Shown: positions 1 to 5,175 of the stretch, piece after piece | How the letters are laid out: each line of letters begins with the position of its first letter | Numbering within the stretch: position 1 is the first letter of the stretch | Assembly (NCBI GenBank): GCA_003023485.1 | Contig: PXSG01000022.1 | Location: 1 to 5,175, forward strand | Direction of reading: 5' to 3' | DNA from: Halobacteriales archaeon SW_10_68_16 | GTDB lineage: Archaea; Halobacteriota; Halobacteria; Halobacteriales; Haloarculaceae | Length of the DNA: 5,175 bases | Notes under the pieces: model-generated | Seen by the model: the letters and a program-made list of their open reading frames with translations, nothing else | What the model was told of the DNA's origin: nothing | The model's database searches: none | Program-made: the position numbers and the translations under genes

Positions 1-72
1 GAGTAGGCAGGGGTAGTTCACCCGTTCCGTTGGTACGGAGAGAACAGAAGCCAAAAGATTTTTGTCCAAGGG

Positions 73-78
73 TTTAAG
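73..78 (+). promoter_or_regulatory. TATA box (box A) of the TFB gene
   Basis: TTTAAG lies about 33 bp upstream of the TFB start codon, in an AT-richer stretch of otherwise GC-rich DNA. This is the expected form and spacing of a haloarchaeal box A giving a transcript with a very short or no leader. No Shine-Dalgarno sequence precedes the ATG, which fits a (near-)leaderless mRNA. The site is inferred from sequence and spacing only. Confidence 0.5.
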
Positions 79-107
79 TCCGTCGCTCCTACTACTAAAA
101 GAGTGCG

Positions 108-1073
108 ATGACACGGTCCAGCCGTCAGCGGGAGCGCGAGCGCGAGTCCGAAACTGAACCCGAACAAGGGGAGAATGTCCGTGATTGTCCTGAGTGTGGA
201 TCCGAGAACCTGATAAAGAGTTCCGATCGGGGAGAACTGATCTGTGACGACTGCGGTCTCGTCGTTGAGGAAGGCAACATCGACCCGGGGCCCGAGTGGC
301 GTGCCTTCAACCACCAGGAGCGCCAGGAGAAATCCCGCGTGGGCGCGCCCACCACCCAGACGATGCACGACAAGGGGCTGACGACCACCATCGACTGGAA
401 GGACAAGGACGCCTACGGGCGGTCGATCTCCTCGAAGAAACGCAGCCAGATGCACCGCTTGCGAAAGTGGCAGGAACGCATCCGGACCAAGGACGCCGGC
501 GAACGCAATCTCCAGTTTGCTCTCTCGGAGATCGACCGGATGGCCTCGGCACTGGGGGTGCCACGGTCGGTACGGGAGGTCGCCAGCGTCATCTACCGGC
601 GTGCGCTCAAGGAAGACCTCATCCGTGGTCGCTCTATCGAGGGCGTCGCCACCAGCGCCCTGTATGCGGCCTGTCGGAAGGAGGGCATCCCGCGGAGCCT
701 CGAAGAGATCTCGGACGTCTCGCGGGTCGAACGCAAGGAGATCGGCCGAACCTACCGGTACATCTCGCAGGAACTCGGCCTGGAGATGGAGCCCGTCGAC
801 CCCAAGAAGTACGTTCCGCGCTTCTGTTCCGAACTGCAACTCTCCGAAGAGGTACAGACCAAAGCCAACGAGATCATCGAGACGACAGCCGAGGAGGGAC
901 TGCTCTCGGGCAAGTCACCCACCGGCTACGCGGCCGCGGCCATCTACGCCGCCTCGCTGCTGTGCAACGAAAAGAAAACCCAGCGCGAGGTCGCCAACGT
1001 CGCGCAGGTGACCGAAGTCACCATCCGCAACCGCTACCAGGAACAGATCGAGGCGATGGGCATCCACAGTTAG
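108..1073 (+). CDS. tfb: Transcription initiation factor IIB (TFB)
   Basis: Archaeal TFIIB homologue. It binds the TBP-TATA complex and the BRE, recruits RNA polymerase and helps set the start site. The 321 residues show the full family layout. A basic/acidic N-terminal tail (residues 5-20, Arg/Glu-rich) is followed by a zinc ribbon with C27-x2-C30 and C46-x2-C49. The B-reader/linker covers about 62-115 (WRAF, then SRVGAP). Two cyclin-like repeats cover about 125-225 and 230-315; the second contains the conserved [13 protein letters not shown] stretch and ends in a helix-turn-helix ([18 protein letters not shown]). Length is normal for haloarchaeal TFBs. The ATG at 108 fits the upstream TTTAAG, and no later start would keep the zinc ribbon intact. 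Haloarchaea usually carry several TFB paralogues, so which one this is cannot be told from the window. The gene is intact. Confidence 0.97.
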   Translation: MTRSSRQRERERESETEPEQGENVRDCPECGSENLIKSSDRGELICDDCGLVVEEGNIDPGPEWRAFNHQERQEKSRVGAPTTQTMHDKGLTTTIDWKDKDAYGRSISSKKRSQMHRLRKWQERIRTKDAGERNLQFALSEIDRMASALGVPRSVREVASVIYRRALKEDLIRGRSIEGVATSALYAACRKEGIPRSLEEISDVSRVERKEIGRTYRYISQELGLEMEPVDPKKYVPRFCSELQLSEEVQTKANEIIETTAEEGLLSGKSPTGYAAAAIYAASLLCNEKKTQREVANVAQVTEVTIRNRYQEQIEAMGIHS

Positions 1074-1165
1074 GCCCTCGCTCGTTTCGTCCCCATCCTT
1101 ATCAGCGAAGACGTGACCACCCTCGGGTGTGCGCTGAGAACGGTCCCGGCACATACTGCGGGAGT

Positions 1166-1197
1166 GCGGCGCGACGTGTCGGGTGCGGGAGCGCCGC
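1166..1197. repeat. 7-bp inverted repeat in the TFB-nreA spacer
   Basis: GCGGCGC at 1166-1172 and its exact complement GCGCCGC at 1191-1197 flank an 18-base loop. A direct repeat, TGCGGGAG, overlaps the region at 1157-1164 and 1184-1191. The site lies about 45 bp before the nreA start, upstream of its possible TATA box. It could be a hairpin or an operator, but GC-rich 7-mers pair by chance fairly often here, so support is weak. Confidence 0.25.
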
Positions 1198-1207
1198 CTG
1201 TCAGTCA

Positions 1208-1215
1208 GATTGATA
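1208..1215 (+). promoter_or_regulatory. Possible TATA box of nreA
   Basis: GATTGATA is centred about 30 bp upstream of the nreA ATG, the distance expected for a leaderless or short-leader haloarchaeal transcript. It is the only AT-rich patch in the second half of the spacer. The match to the box A consensus is mediocre. Confidence 0.3.
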
Positions 1216-1241
1216 CGGACCACCGACGAACTGTCGGATAG

Positions 1242-2495
1242 ATGCGCCTCGACGAGTTCATCGAGGGCTTCGAACGCGACAGGGCGGCCGAGCGACGCCG
1301 ACTCGCCCGCGAGAAGTCCTACGCGATCACCGACCACCTCGAGGACGTCGAACGCCAGTTCGAGCAGGTCGTCCAGGGTGACTCGCTGTTCGGGTCCTCG
1401 GCCCCGGAGATCTTCGTGGGGCGCTCGAACTACCCCGACGTGGCGACGGGCCTGCTCTCGCCGATGGACCGCGAGGCCGACCCGACCGACTTCGCGACCA
1501 GCGGCGAGTGGTACCGGCGCGGCTTCGACATCGACGACGTGCTCCAGCGCCGGACCGGGCTGTTAAACTCCACGCGCTCCTCGCAGGTGAACGTCGAGGA
1601 CGTCTGGGACGGGTTCGTCGGCGTCCAGCGCGAGGTGGCCATCGCCGACCACCCGGTCGACGTGGAAGTGGGCCTCGACGGATCGCCGGACCTGGACCTC
1701 TCGCTGGACGATATCCGGACCCCCACGGGACCGCGCGCTCGCGCCAGGGACGCCGACCTCGCCGAGAACCCCCACGTCCCCCGGCCCGTCGAGAAAACGC
1801 TGGAGGACGACGACTGGCAGGCCGAGGGCGCGATGACCTACCTCTACCGGCGCGGGTTCGACGTCTACGACATCAACACCATCCTCTCGGCTGGAGCCCT
1901 GGGGCGTGGCCGGAACCGCCGGCTCGTGCCCACGCGGTGGTCGATCACCGCGGTCGACGACACCGTCAGCCGGTACCTGCGGGGGACCCTCCGGAACGCC
2001 CCCAGCGTCGACGGGGTGGAGGTCCGGTACAACGAGTACATCGGCAACGACTACTGGGTGATCCTCGCGCCGGGCAACTGGGAGTTCGAACTCGTCGAAC
2101 TCAAGGCACCGGGGAGCATCTGGAACCCCGATCCGGAGGGTGAATACTACCTCGCCGCCGACAGCGAGACCTACGAGGGCCGGACCGCCTACGTCGACGA
2201 GACCTCCGGTGCGTACTACGCCTCGCGGCTGGCCGTCCTCGAACACCTCCAAGAGCGAGACCGGCAGGCGACCTGTCTGGTCATCCGCCACGCCAGCGAA
2301 TCCTACTGGGCACCGGTCGGCGTCTGGCAGATCCGCGAGGGGGTCCGCCACGCCTTCGAGGGCGACCCCGCGACGGCCGAAACCTTCCACGATGCGGTCC
2401 GCCAACTGGAAACGGCACTCCCGGTCTCGCTTGAGACGCTGCGCCGGAAGTCGGAACTGGTCGCGGGGGTGCAGTCGCAGTTGACGGACTTCTGA
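1242..2495 (+). CDS. nreA: DNA repair protein NreA (Nre family)
   Basis: Member of the archaeal Nre (novel repair) family. In Haloferax volcanii NreA is reported to act with UvrABC in repair of mitomycin C damage, in a PCNA-dependent way. The strongest sign is the C-terminus: the last seven residues (411-417) are QSQLTDF, a PCNA-interacting (PIP) motif ending on the final Phe. Other recognisable family stretches are EIFVGRSNYPDVATGLLSP (57-75), SAGALGRGRNRRLVPTRWSI (216-235) and the aromatic/acidic core ending ELVELKAPGSIWNP (283-296). The protein has 417 residues, is acidic, and has one cysteine (C345), so it lacks the N-terminal Cys-rich zinc motif of some Nre proteins. YRRGFD occurs twice (91-96 and 202-207). 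The ATG at 1242 begins a charged helix; there is no Shine-Dalgarno. It follows TFB in the same direction but is probably transcribed separately. Confidence 0.93.
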   Translation: MRLDEFIEGFERDRAAERRRLAREKSYAITDHLEDVERQFEQVVQGDSLFGSSAPEIFVGRSNYPDVATGLLSPMDREADPTDFATSGEWYRRGFDIDDVLQRRTGLLNSTRSSQVNVEDVWDGFVGVQREVAIADHPVDVEVGLDGSPDLDLSLDDIRTPTGPRARARDADLAENPHVPRPVEKTLEDDDWQAEGAMTYLYRRGFDVYDINTILSAGALGRGRNRRLVPTRWSITAVDDTVSRYLRGTLRNAPSVDGVEVRYNEYIGNDYWVILAPGNWEFELVELKAPGSIWNPDPEGEYYLAADSETYEGRTAYVDETSGAYYASRLAVLEHLQERDRQATCLVIRHASESYWAPVGVWQIREGVRHAFEGDPATAETFHDAVRQLETALPVSLETLRRKSELVAGVQSQLTDF

Positions 2496-2524
2496 TTCCT
2501 GCTGTCCTCGTGGCTCTTTGAAGA

Positions 2525-2553
2525 GATATAGTACTCTGGAAAACACCTATATC
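2525..2553. promoter_or_regulatory. Perfect inverted repeat operator overlapping the wHTH gene promoter
   Basis: GATATAG (2525-2531) and CTATATC (2547-2553) are exact reverse complements separated by 15 bp. Half-site centres are 22 bp apart, about two helical turns, so a dimer would contact one face of the DNA. Both half-sites are themselves TATA-like, in the most AT-rich patch between nreA and the following gene. They lie 14-42 bp before the GTG start. A winged-helix dimer bound here would cover the promoter, which suggests autoregulation by the gene downstream. The symmetry is seen directly; the role is inferred. Confidence 0.5.
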
Positions 2554-2566
2554 CTTGTAGACGGTA

Positions 2567-3160
2567 GTGACGGACGTGACAGAGAGATCCGATCCGTCCC
2601 AGTACGACGACGTGAACGAGACTGTGGCCGCGGAGTGGGAGGCAGAGACGACACCGTACGAGCGGGTCAGGACCGTCATCGCCCGGACGTACACGCCGGT
2701 CTCGGCCGAGACGGTCGGGGACCGGGCACGGACGTCAGCGAAGACAGCCCGCAAACACCTCCAAGCCCTGGTCACCGAGGGGTTCGTCGTGACGGAACCG
2801 GCCGAGTACGGCGCGACTCACTACCGGCGGTCGCCGGAGTCGGTCGTCCTCGAACAGGCGGCCGACATCCTTGCGGAGACTTCGAGGAGCGAACTGAAGA
2901 CGCGCGTCACGGAGATGCGTCGACGACTGGGGAAGTTCCGGGACACGTACGGCGTAGAATCGCCCGAGGAGTTGGCCGTCGTGCAGACGAACGACGAACT
3001 CGCCGGACACGAAAGCCGGGAAAATATCGACGACGAGACAATCGGGGAGTGGAGGCAGACACGACAGAACCTGGCGTTCGCGAACGCAGCACTCGCAATA
3101 GCGAACGCCCAGGAGTTCGTCGGGGGAAAACACGCGGACGAGAACCGTTCGCTGTCCTGA
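2567..3160 (+). CDS. Winged-helix DNA-binding protein (resembles DUF7342), putative antitoxin/regulator
   Basis: Acidic 197-residue protein. Residues about 30-90 form a winged helix-turn-helix: YERVRTVIARTY, then VSAETVGDRARTSAKTARKH as the HTH (45-64), LQALVTEGFVV, and a wing around 76-88 ending in HYRRSP. The rest (92-185) is predicted helical, with a charged segment (105-127) and an Ala-rich helix (about 163-183) that could serve for dimerisation or partner contact. It resembles the haloarchaeal DUF7342/ArsR-like regulators, from memory of the family. Start: a TAG lies three codons upstream in frame, so the start must be GTG 2567 or the in-frame GTG 2576. If the TATA-like CTATAT at 2547 drives a leaderless transcript, 2576 is the better choice. 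It is followed after 3 bp by a TumE-like gene, a typical antitoxin-toxin order, and preceded by a symmetrical operator. The DNA target and antitoxin role are inferred. Confidence 0.85.
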   Translation: MTDVTERSDPSQYDDVNETVAAEWEAETTPYERVRTVIARTYTPVSAETVGDRARTSAKTARKHLQALVTEGFVVTEPAEYGATHYRRSPESVVLEQAADILAETSRSELKTRVTEMRRRLGKFRDTYGVESPEELAVVQTNDELAGHESRENIDDETIGEWRQTRQNLAFANAALAIANAQEFVGGKHADENRSLS

Positions 3161-3163
3161 CCG

Positions 3164-3922
3164 ATGGGGGGCCTACACTCGGGGGAGTCCCACTCGCTCA
3201 GAGGACCGATCGACCGGCCGGCACTGGTCGCGATACGTGACCTGTTCGGGGCCCAAGAGCCACTCGCCTCGGCCCGACTCGATGATTTCCTCGATCCGAC
3301 CGTCCTCGAAGTGAAACTGTCTGACGGTCTGCTGGACGCCGAGAGCGCCCGCGTCGATGTCCAGTGGACGACCCGGAACGACTACAAGTACCACTACACC
3401 GATTCACGGGACGTCGACCTACGCTGGGGACGGCATCCCCACGATGGAGATTACGTTCACGCACCGGGTCCGGAACACTATCATCCGCCGCCAGACGCTT
3501 CCTCGGATCCCACTGCCGTCGAGGCTTCGTGCATCGAACACGCATCGGACGTACTCGTGACCCGAGCGGTGCTGAAACTCTGGCGGACGGCGTACCACAC
3601 CGGGTCCCTCACTCCGCTCAACGCCGGGCGTAATCCGCCGTGTCACTCGACGGCGTACTCCGAACTCCGGAGCGTCGAGAGGGCGGCGTCGACGAACTCG
3701 CCGGTGTCCGCGACGATGGGGAGTGTCATCCGTCCTCGGCGGTCGGGACGGGGCCGGTCCCGATGGCGTCCTCGACGGCGTCGAGGAACTCCTGGCGGGT
3801 GGCGAAGTAGGTCCGGTCGATGTCGTCGAGGACGGCCGTCAGTTCGCGCGGCCCGTCGGGCGTGCGGACGACGGTGTCGCCCTCGCGTGCTGCAATCTCG
3901 CTTTTCTCGATTCCCCACATGA
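3164..3922 (+). CDS. TumE/DUF6516-like protein, putative toxin, with probable read-through C-terminus
   Basis: The frame encodes 252 residues, but only about the first 158 look like a conserved protein. This part has FLDPTVLEVKLSDG (42-55), a strand-rich core with DYKYHYTD (73-80), and a His-rich motif R87-W-G-R-H91-P-H93 followed by P103-E-H105-Y-H107-PPP. A helix SDVLVTRAVLKLWRTAY (128-144) follows. The spacing of HxH and HxH after a YxYxYxD-like strand resembles TumE (DUF6516) toxins. After NAGRNPP (153-159) the composition changes to Arg/Ser-rich (PRRSGRGRSRWRPRRRRG begins at 191), exactly where the frame becomes antisense to the DUF5789 gene. A TAA at 3631-3633 lies in the next frame; one extra base, for example in the GGG at 3626-3628, would end the protein there at about 157 residues. 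The start is 3 bp after the wHTH stop, implying translational coupling. Toxicity is not established. Confidence 0.65.
   Translation: MGGLHSGESHSLRGPIDRPALVAIRDLFGAQEPLASARLDDFLDPTVLEVKLSDGLLDAESARVDVQWTTRNDYKYHYTDSRDVDLRWGRHPHDGDYVHAPGPEHYHPPPDASSDPTAVEASCIEHASDVLVTRAVLKLWRTAYHTGSLTPLNAGRNPPCHSTAYSELRSVERAASTNSPVSATMGSVIRPRRSGRGRSRWRPRRRRGTPGGWRSRSGRCRRGRPSVRAARRACGRRCRPRVLQSRFSRFPT
3643..3729 (-). CDS. Small ORF of 28 residues overlapping the DUF5789 stop codon
   Basis: The ATGA overlap (the ATG of this ORF shares bases with the TGA of the upstream gene) is the classic sign of translational coupling. The 28 residues begin MTLPIVADTGEFVDAALS and end in SSEYAVE. Composition is acidic (five Asp/Glu, one Arg) and about half the codons start with G, as in real haloarchaeal genes. 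The opposite strand in this stretch gives a less protein-like product. Third-position GC does not discriminate, because this frame and the plus-strand frame share their third positions. No family is recognised. It may be a genuine small protein, the surviving start of a truncated gene, or chance. Confidence 0.4.
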   Translation of the reverse strand: MTLPIVADTGEFVDAALSTLRSSEYAVE

Positions 3923-4019
3923 GGCGCTCGGCGATCCGTGCCACCGGCGCGCCCTCGACGGGGTCGCCCTCGCCCAGCGCCACCGTCGGCTCTTCTTTTG
4001 TCTCCTCGTCGTCAGCCAT
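3726..4019 (-). CDS. DUF5789-like small haloarchaeal protein
   Basis: Acidic 97-residue protein of a haloarchaea-specific uncharacterised family. Recognisable stretches are the acidic start MADDEETKEEPTVALGEGDP, then VEGAPVARIAERLMWGIEKS (21-40), TVVRTPDGPRELTAVLDDID (49-68), and TYFATRQEFLDAVEDAIGTG (70-89). The pattern (a short helix, an RTPDGPREL turn, then a helix beginning YFATRQEF) is the DUF5789 style. No catalytic motif, cysteine or membrane segment is present; a small soluble cytoplasmic protein is likely. The start at 4019 is the only ATG fitting the family, and a TATA-like AACACTAAT lies about 29 bp upstream, suggesting a leaderless message. It is transcribed divergently from the fusion gene and converges on the TumE-like gene, whose apparent extension overlaps it in antisense. 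The biochemical function is unknown. Confidence 0.88.
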   Translation of the reverse strand: MADDEETKEEPTVALGEGDPVEGAPVARIAERLMWGIEKSEIAAREGDTVVRTPDGPRELTAVLDDIDRTYFATRQEFLDAVEDAIGTGPVPTAEDG

Positions 4020-4043
4020 GTCCGGCCTTTTAGCGGGGCAGCG

Positions 4044-4055
4044 ATTAGTGTTTTC
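4044..4055 (-). promoter_or_regulatory. Possible promoter of the DUF5789 gene
   Basis: Read on the minus strand, AAAACACTAATC sits about 25-36 bp before the ATG at 4019. It is the only AT-rich patch at the right distance for a haloarchaeal box A. The consensus match is moderate and no Shine-Dalgarno is present. Confidence 0.35.
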
Positions 4056-4086
4056 GATAGCGCCGGCCGGGACTCACCGGACCGCC

Positions 4087-4105
4087 GTCTGACGCCTGTC
4101 TGACG
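4087..4105 (+). repeat. Tandem 8-bp direct repeat upstream of the fusion gene
   Basis: GTCTGACG occurs at 4087-4094 and again at 4098-4105, start to start 11 bp, about one helical turn. It lies directly upstream of the TATA-like patch of the gene starting at 4140, where an archaeal activator would bind. The repeat is seen directly; a regulatory role is inferred. Confidence 0.4.
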
Positions 4106-4106
4106 G

Positions 4107-4114
4107 GTAGTTTT
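4107..4114 (+). promoter_or_regulatory. Possible TATA box of the DUF7139-formate dehydrogenase gene
   Basis: GTAGTTTT is centred about 29 bp before the ATG at 4140, which suits a leaderless transcript. It immediately follows the GTCTGACG direct repeat. No Shine-Dalgarno is visible before the ATG. Confidence 0.35.
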
Positions 4115-4139
4115 GTGGCTGTTGCGCGTACGCGGCCAC

Positions 4140-5175
4140 ATGACCAGTTTGACCGACGTCTACGCGGGGGGTGTCGGAACAGCCATCGACCTGCGCCGGC
4201 GGCTGCTCGGTGCCGCGCTGTTCGTCCTCGGCGCGGGGATGGTCGTCGGTGCCATCCCGGTCGCGACCACCGACCTCGCCGCGGAGTTGGGCCTCGGGCT
4301 CTACGGCGCACGGGAACTGGCCGGCATCCTGGCGGGAGTCGGACTCCCGGCGGCGTTCGTCGGTATCTTCGCGGTCTTACCCGCCGGTCGCGCCACCCGC
4401 GCGGCCGCCGCCATCGGGGCGAGCCTGGCCGTGCTCGGCGTCGCGATGTTCGTCGTGACCTATCCCTACGACTGGCTCGCCTCGGCACCACAGTTGGCCG
4501 TCGCGACGACCGTGGTCTACTCGCTGGGGACGCTCGTGACCTTCTGGTGTCTGTTCGTCGGCCTCGCGACGTTCAAGCGCCGGAACGACCCCGGCGGCAC
4601 CGCCCGCGTCGAAATCACCGACCAGGGGACCGTCCGAGTCATCAGCGACGAGGACAGCTCGCTGCCGGGATTCGGGAGCGTCGGCCTGTTCGGGAGCGGG
4701 CCCGACGGGAGCGTCGAGACTCAGACGAACCGGGAGATGTCGGCCGAGCACGGCGACGCTACAGATACAGCGACCGCCGCCGAGGGGGGAAATACCCCCG
4801 TCATCGAGGAGGACGCGACGATCCTCGACGACGACGGCCCGGAGACGTCAACGCCAGCACCCGGCGGGGCCACGCCGGCGAGTGACGGCGCGGGCGGCGC
4901 GACGTCGGACCCAACCGAGATGAGCAAGACGATCTGTAACTACTGTTCCGTCGGCTGTGGGTTCCGCGGCGAGCGCGAGGGCGACGCGTTCGTCGGCATG
5001 GAATCATGGGACGAGCATCCGGTGAACGCGGGCAACCTCTGTTCGAAGGGCGCGGCGATCCTCGAGACGGAACACTCCGAGAAACGGCTCAAGCGCCCGA
5101 TGATAATGGAGGACGGCGAGTGGCGGACCCTCTCGTGGGCCCGGGCCTACGAACGCCTCGGCGACGACATCAAGG
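4140..5175 (+). CDS. DUF7139-like membrane domain fused to formate dehydrogenase alpha subunit (partial, runs off right edge)
   Basis: One frame stays open for 345 codons. Residues 1-198 match the haloarchaeal DUF7139-type membrane protein (start MTSLTDVYAG; LGLYGARELAGILAGVGLPA; FKRRNDPGG; PDGSVETQTN). There are four hydrophobic helices at about 22-42, 60-81, 85-107 and 119-145. Arg/Lys before helix 1, between helices 2 and 3, and after helix 4 place both ends in the cytoplasm. An acidic Gly/Thr/Asp linker covers 199-260. From M261 begins a molybdopterin oxidoreductase [4Fe-4S] domain: C266-x2-C269-x3-C273 and C301 in LCSKGAA, with K303 at the usual electron-transfer position. HSEKRLKRP (312-320) and EWRTLSWARAYERL (327-340) follow. 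CSVGCG and HSE-RLK-P point to the FdnG/FdhG type of formate dehydrogenase, which oxidises formate to CO2. Catalytic Cys/SeCys and the Mo site lie beyond the window. No Tat signal is present. The substrate is inferred from similarity. Confidence 0.85.
   Translation, partial: MTSLTDVYAGGVGTAIDLRRRLLGAALFVLGAGMVVGAIPVATTDLAAELGLGLYGARELAGILAGVGLPAAFVGIFAVLPAGRATRAAAAIGASLAVLGVAMFVVTYPYDWLASAPQLAVATTVVYSLGTLVTFWCLFVGLATFKRRNDPGGTARVEITDQGTVRVISDEDSSLPGFGSVGLFGSGPDGSVETQTNREMSAEHGDATDTATAAEGGNTPVIEEDATILDDDGPETSTPAPGGATPASDGAGGATSDPTEMSKTICNYCSVGCGFRGEREGDAFVGMESWDEHPVNAGNLCSKGAAILETEHSEKRLKRPMIMEDGEWRTLSWARAYERLGDDIK
4737..4919 (+). other. Low-complexity acidic linker between the membrane and dehydrogenase domains
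   Basis: This segment encodes about 61 residues (200-260 of the fusion) dominated by Asp, Glu, Gly, Ala, Thr and Pro, with no hydrophobic core, so it is probably a flexible tether. Such low-complexity tails also occur near the C-terminus of stand-alone DUF7139 proteins, which places the fusion joint at the linker's right end. The frame has no stop or visible frameshift. Confidence 0.6.
4920..4922 (+). other. Alternative internal start of the formate dehydrogenase domain
   Basis: An ATG here would start a normal-looking cytoplasmic FdhA (MSKTICNYCSVGCG). It is in frame with the membrane domain, with no stop between them. The preceding bases (GTCGGACCCAACCGAG) hold no good Shine-Dalgarno and no TATA box, so independent initiation is possible but not supported by signals. 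Confidence 0.3.

Noticed and set aside
26..39. Small hairpin TCCGT-TGGT-ACGGA in the left edge
   Set aside because: A 5-bp stem without a T-run is too short to call a terminator or regulatory site; no gene end is visible to the left.
915..1337. 140-codon minus-strand frame across the TFB-nreA spacer
   Set aside because: It spans the ends of two well-supported plus-strand genes and shows no family resemblance or start signals.
1563..2546. Long open frame of 327 codons on the minus strand opposite nreA
   Set aside because: It is antisense to a clearly recognisable gene, has no recognisable motif, and long antisense frames are common in GC-rich DNA with strong third-position bias.
2518..3240. 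240-codon plus-strand frame over the winged-helix gene
   Set aside because: The product is Arg/Gly-rich low-complexity sequence in a shifted frame; the winged-helix frame is the coding one.
3731..3918. Upstream extension of the 28-residue small ORF into a 91-residue protein
   Set aside because: The added residues are Arg-rich and lie in a shifted frame of the DUF5789 gene, so the extension is a shadow; only the ATG overlapping the stop codon is plausible.
4115..4885. 256-codon plus-strand frame over the membrane domain
   Set aside because: The product is almost entirely Arg/Gly/Pro, typical of a wrong frame, while the frame from 4140 gives clean membrane helices and known motifs.

Overview
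The window is haloarchaeal chromosome (class Halobacteria). The evidence is a TFIIB-type initiation factor, an Nre DNA-repair protein ending in a PCNA-binding motif, several small haloarchaea-specific DUF families, acidic proteins, strongly GC-biased third codon positions, and genes with AT-rich TATA-like boxes and almost no Shine-Dalgarno sequences. The overall protein style would suit a Haloarcula/Halomicrobium-like genus, but that is only an impression.

Layout, left to right. Positions 1-107 are the promoter region of a TFB gene (108-1073, +). After a 168-bp spacer comes nreA (1242-2495, +). A 71-bp AT-rich promoter region with a perfect 7-bp inverted repeat precedes a tight two-gene unit: a winged-helix protein (2567-3160, +; resembles DUF7342) and, 3 bp later, a protein resembling the TumE/DUF6516 toxin family (from 3164, +). 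That second reading frame runs on to 3922, antisense to the next genes. Its family-like part ends near 3640, and one missing base in a G run would explain the read-through. On the minus strand lie a DUF5789-like gene (4019-3726) and, overlapping its stop codon by ATGA, a possible 28-residue small ORF (3729-3643). A 120-bp divergent intergenic region follows.

The last gene starts at 4140 (+) and runs off the right edge. One uninterrupted frame encodes a four-helix haloarchaeal membrane domain (DUF7139-like), an acidic Gly/Thr/Asp linker, and then the [4Fe-4S] N-terminal domain of a molybdopterin formate dehydrogenase alpha subunit (FdnG/FdhG type). The charge pattern puts the dehydrogenase domain on the cytoplasmic side, and no Tat signal is visible.

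Functionally the window joins housekeeping information processing (TFB, NreA) to two accessory-looking units: a candidate toxin-antitoxin-like pair with its own operator, and an unusual membrane-tethered formate dehydrogenase. The two best leads are the DUF7139-FdhA fusion and the wHTH/TumE-like pair with its symmetrical operator.
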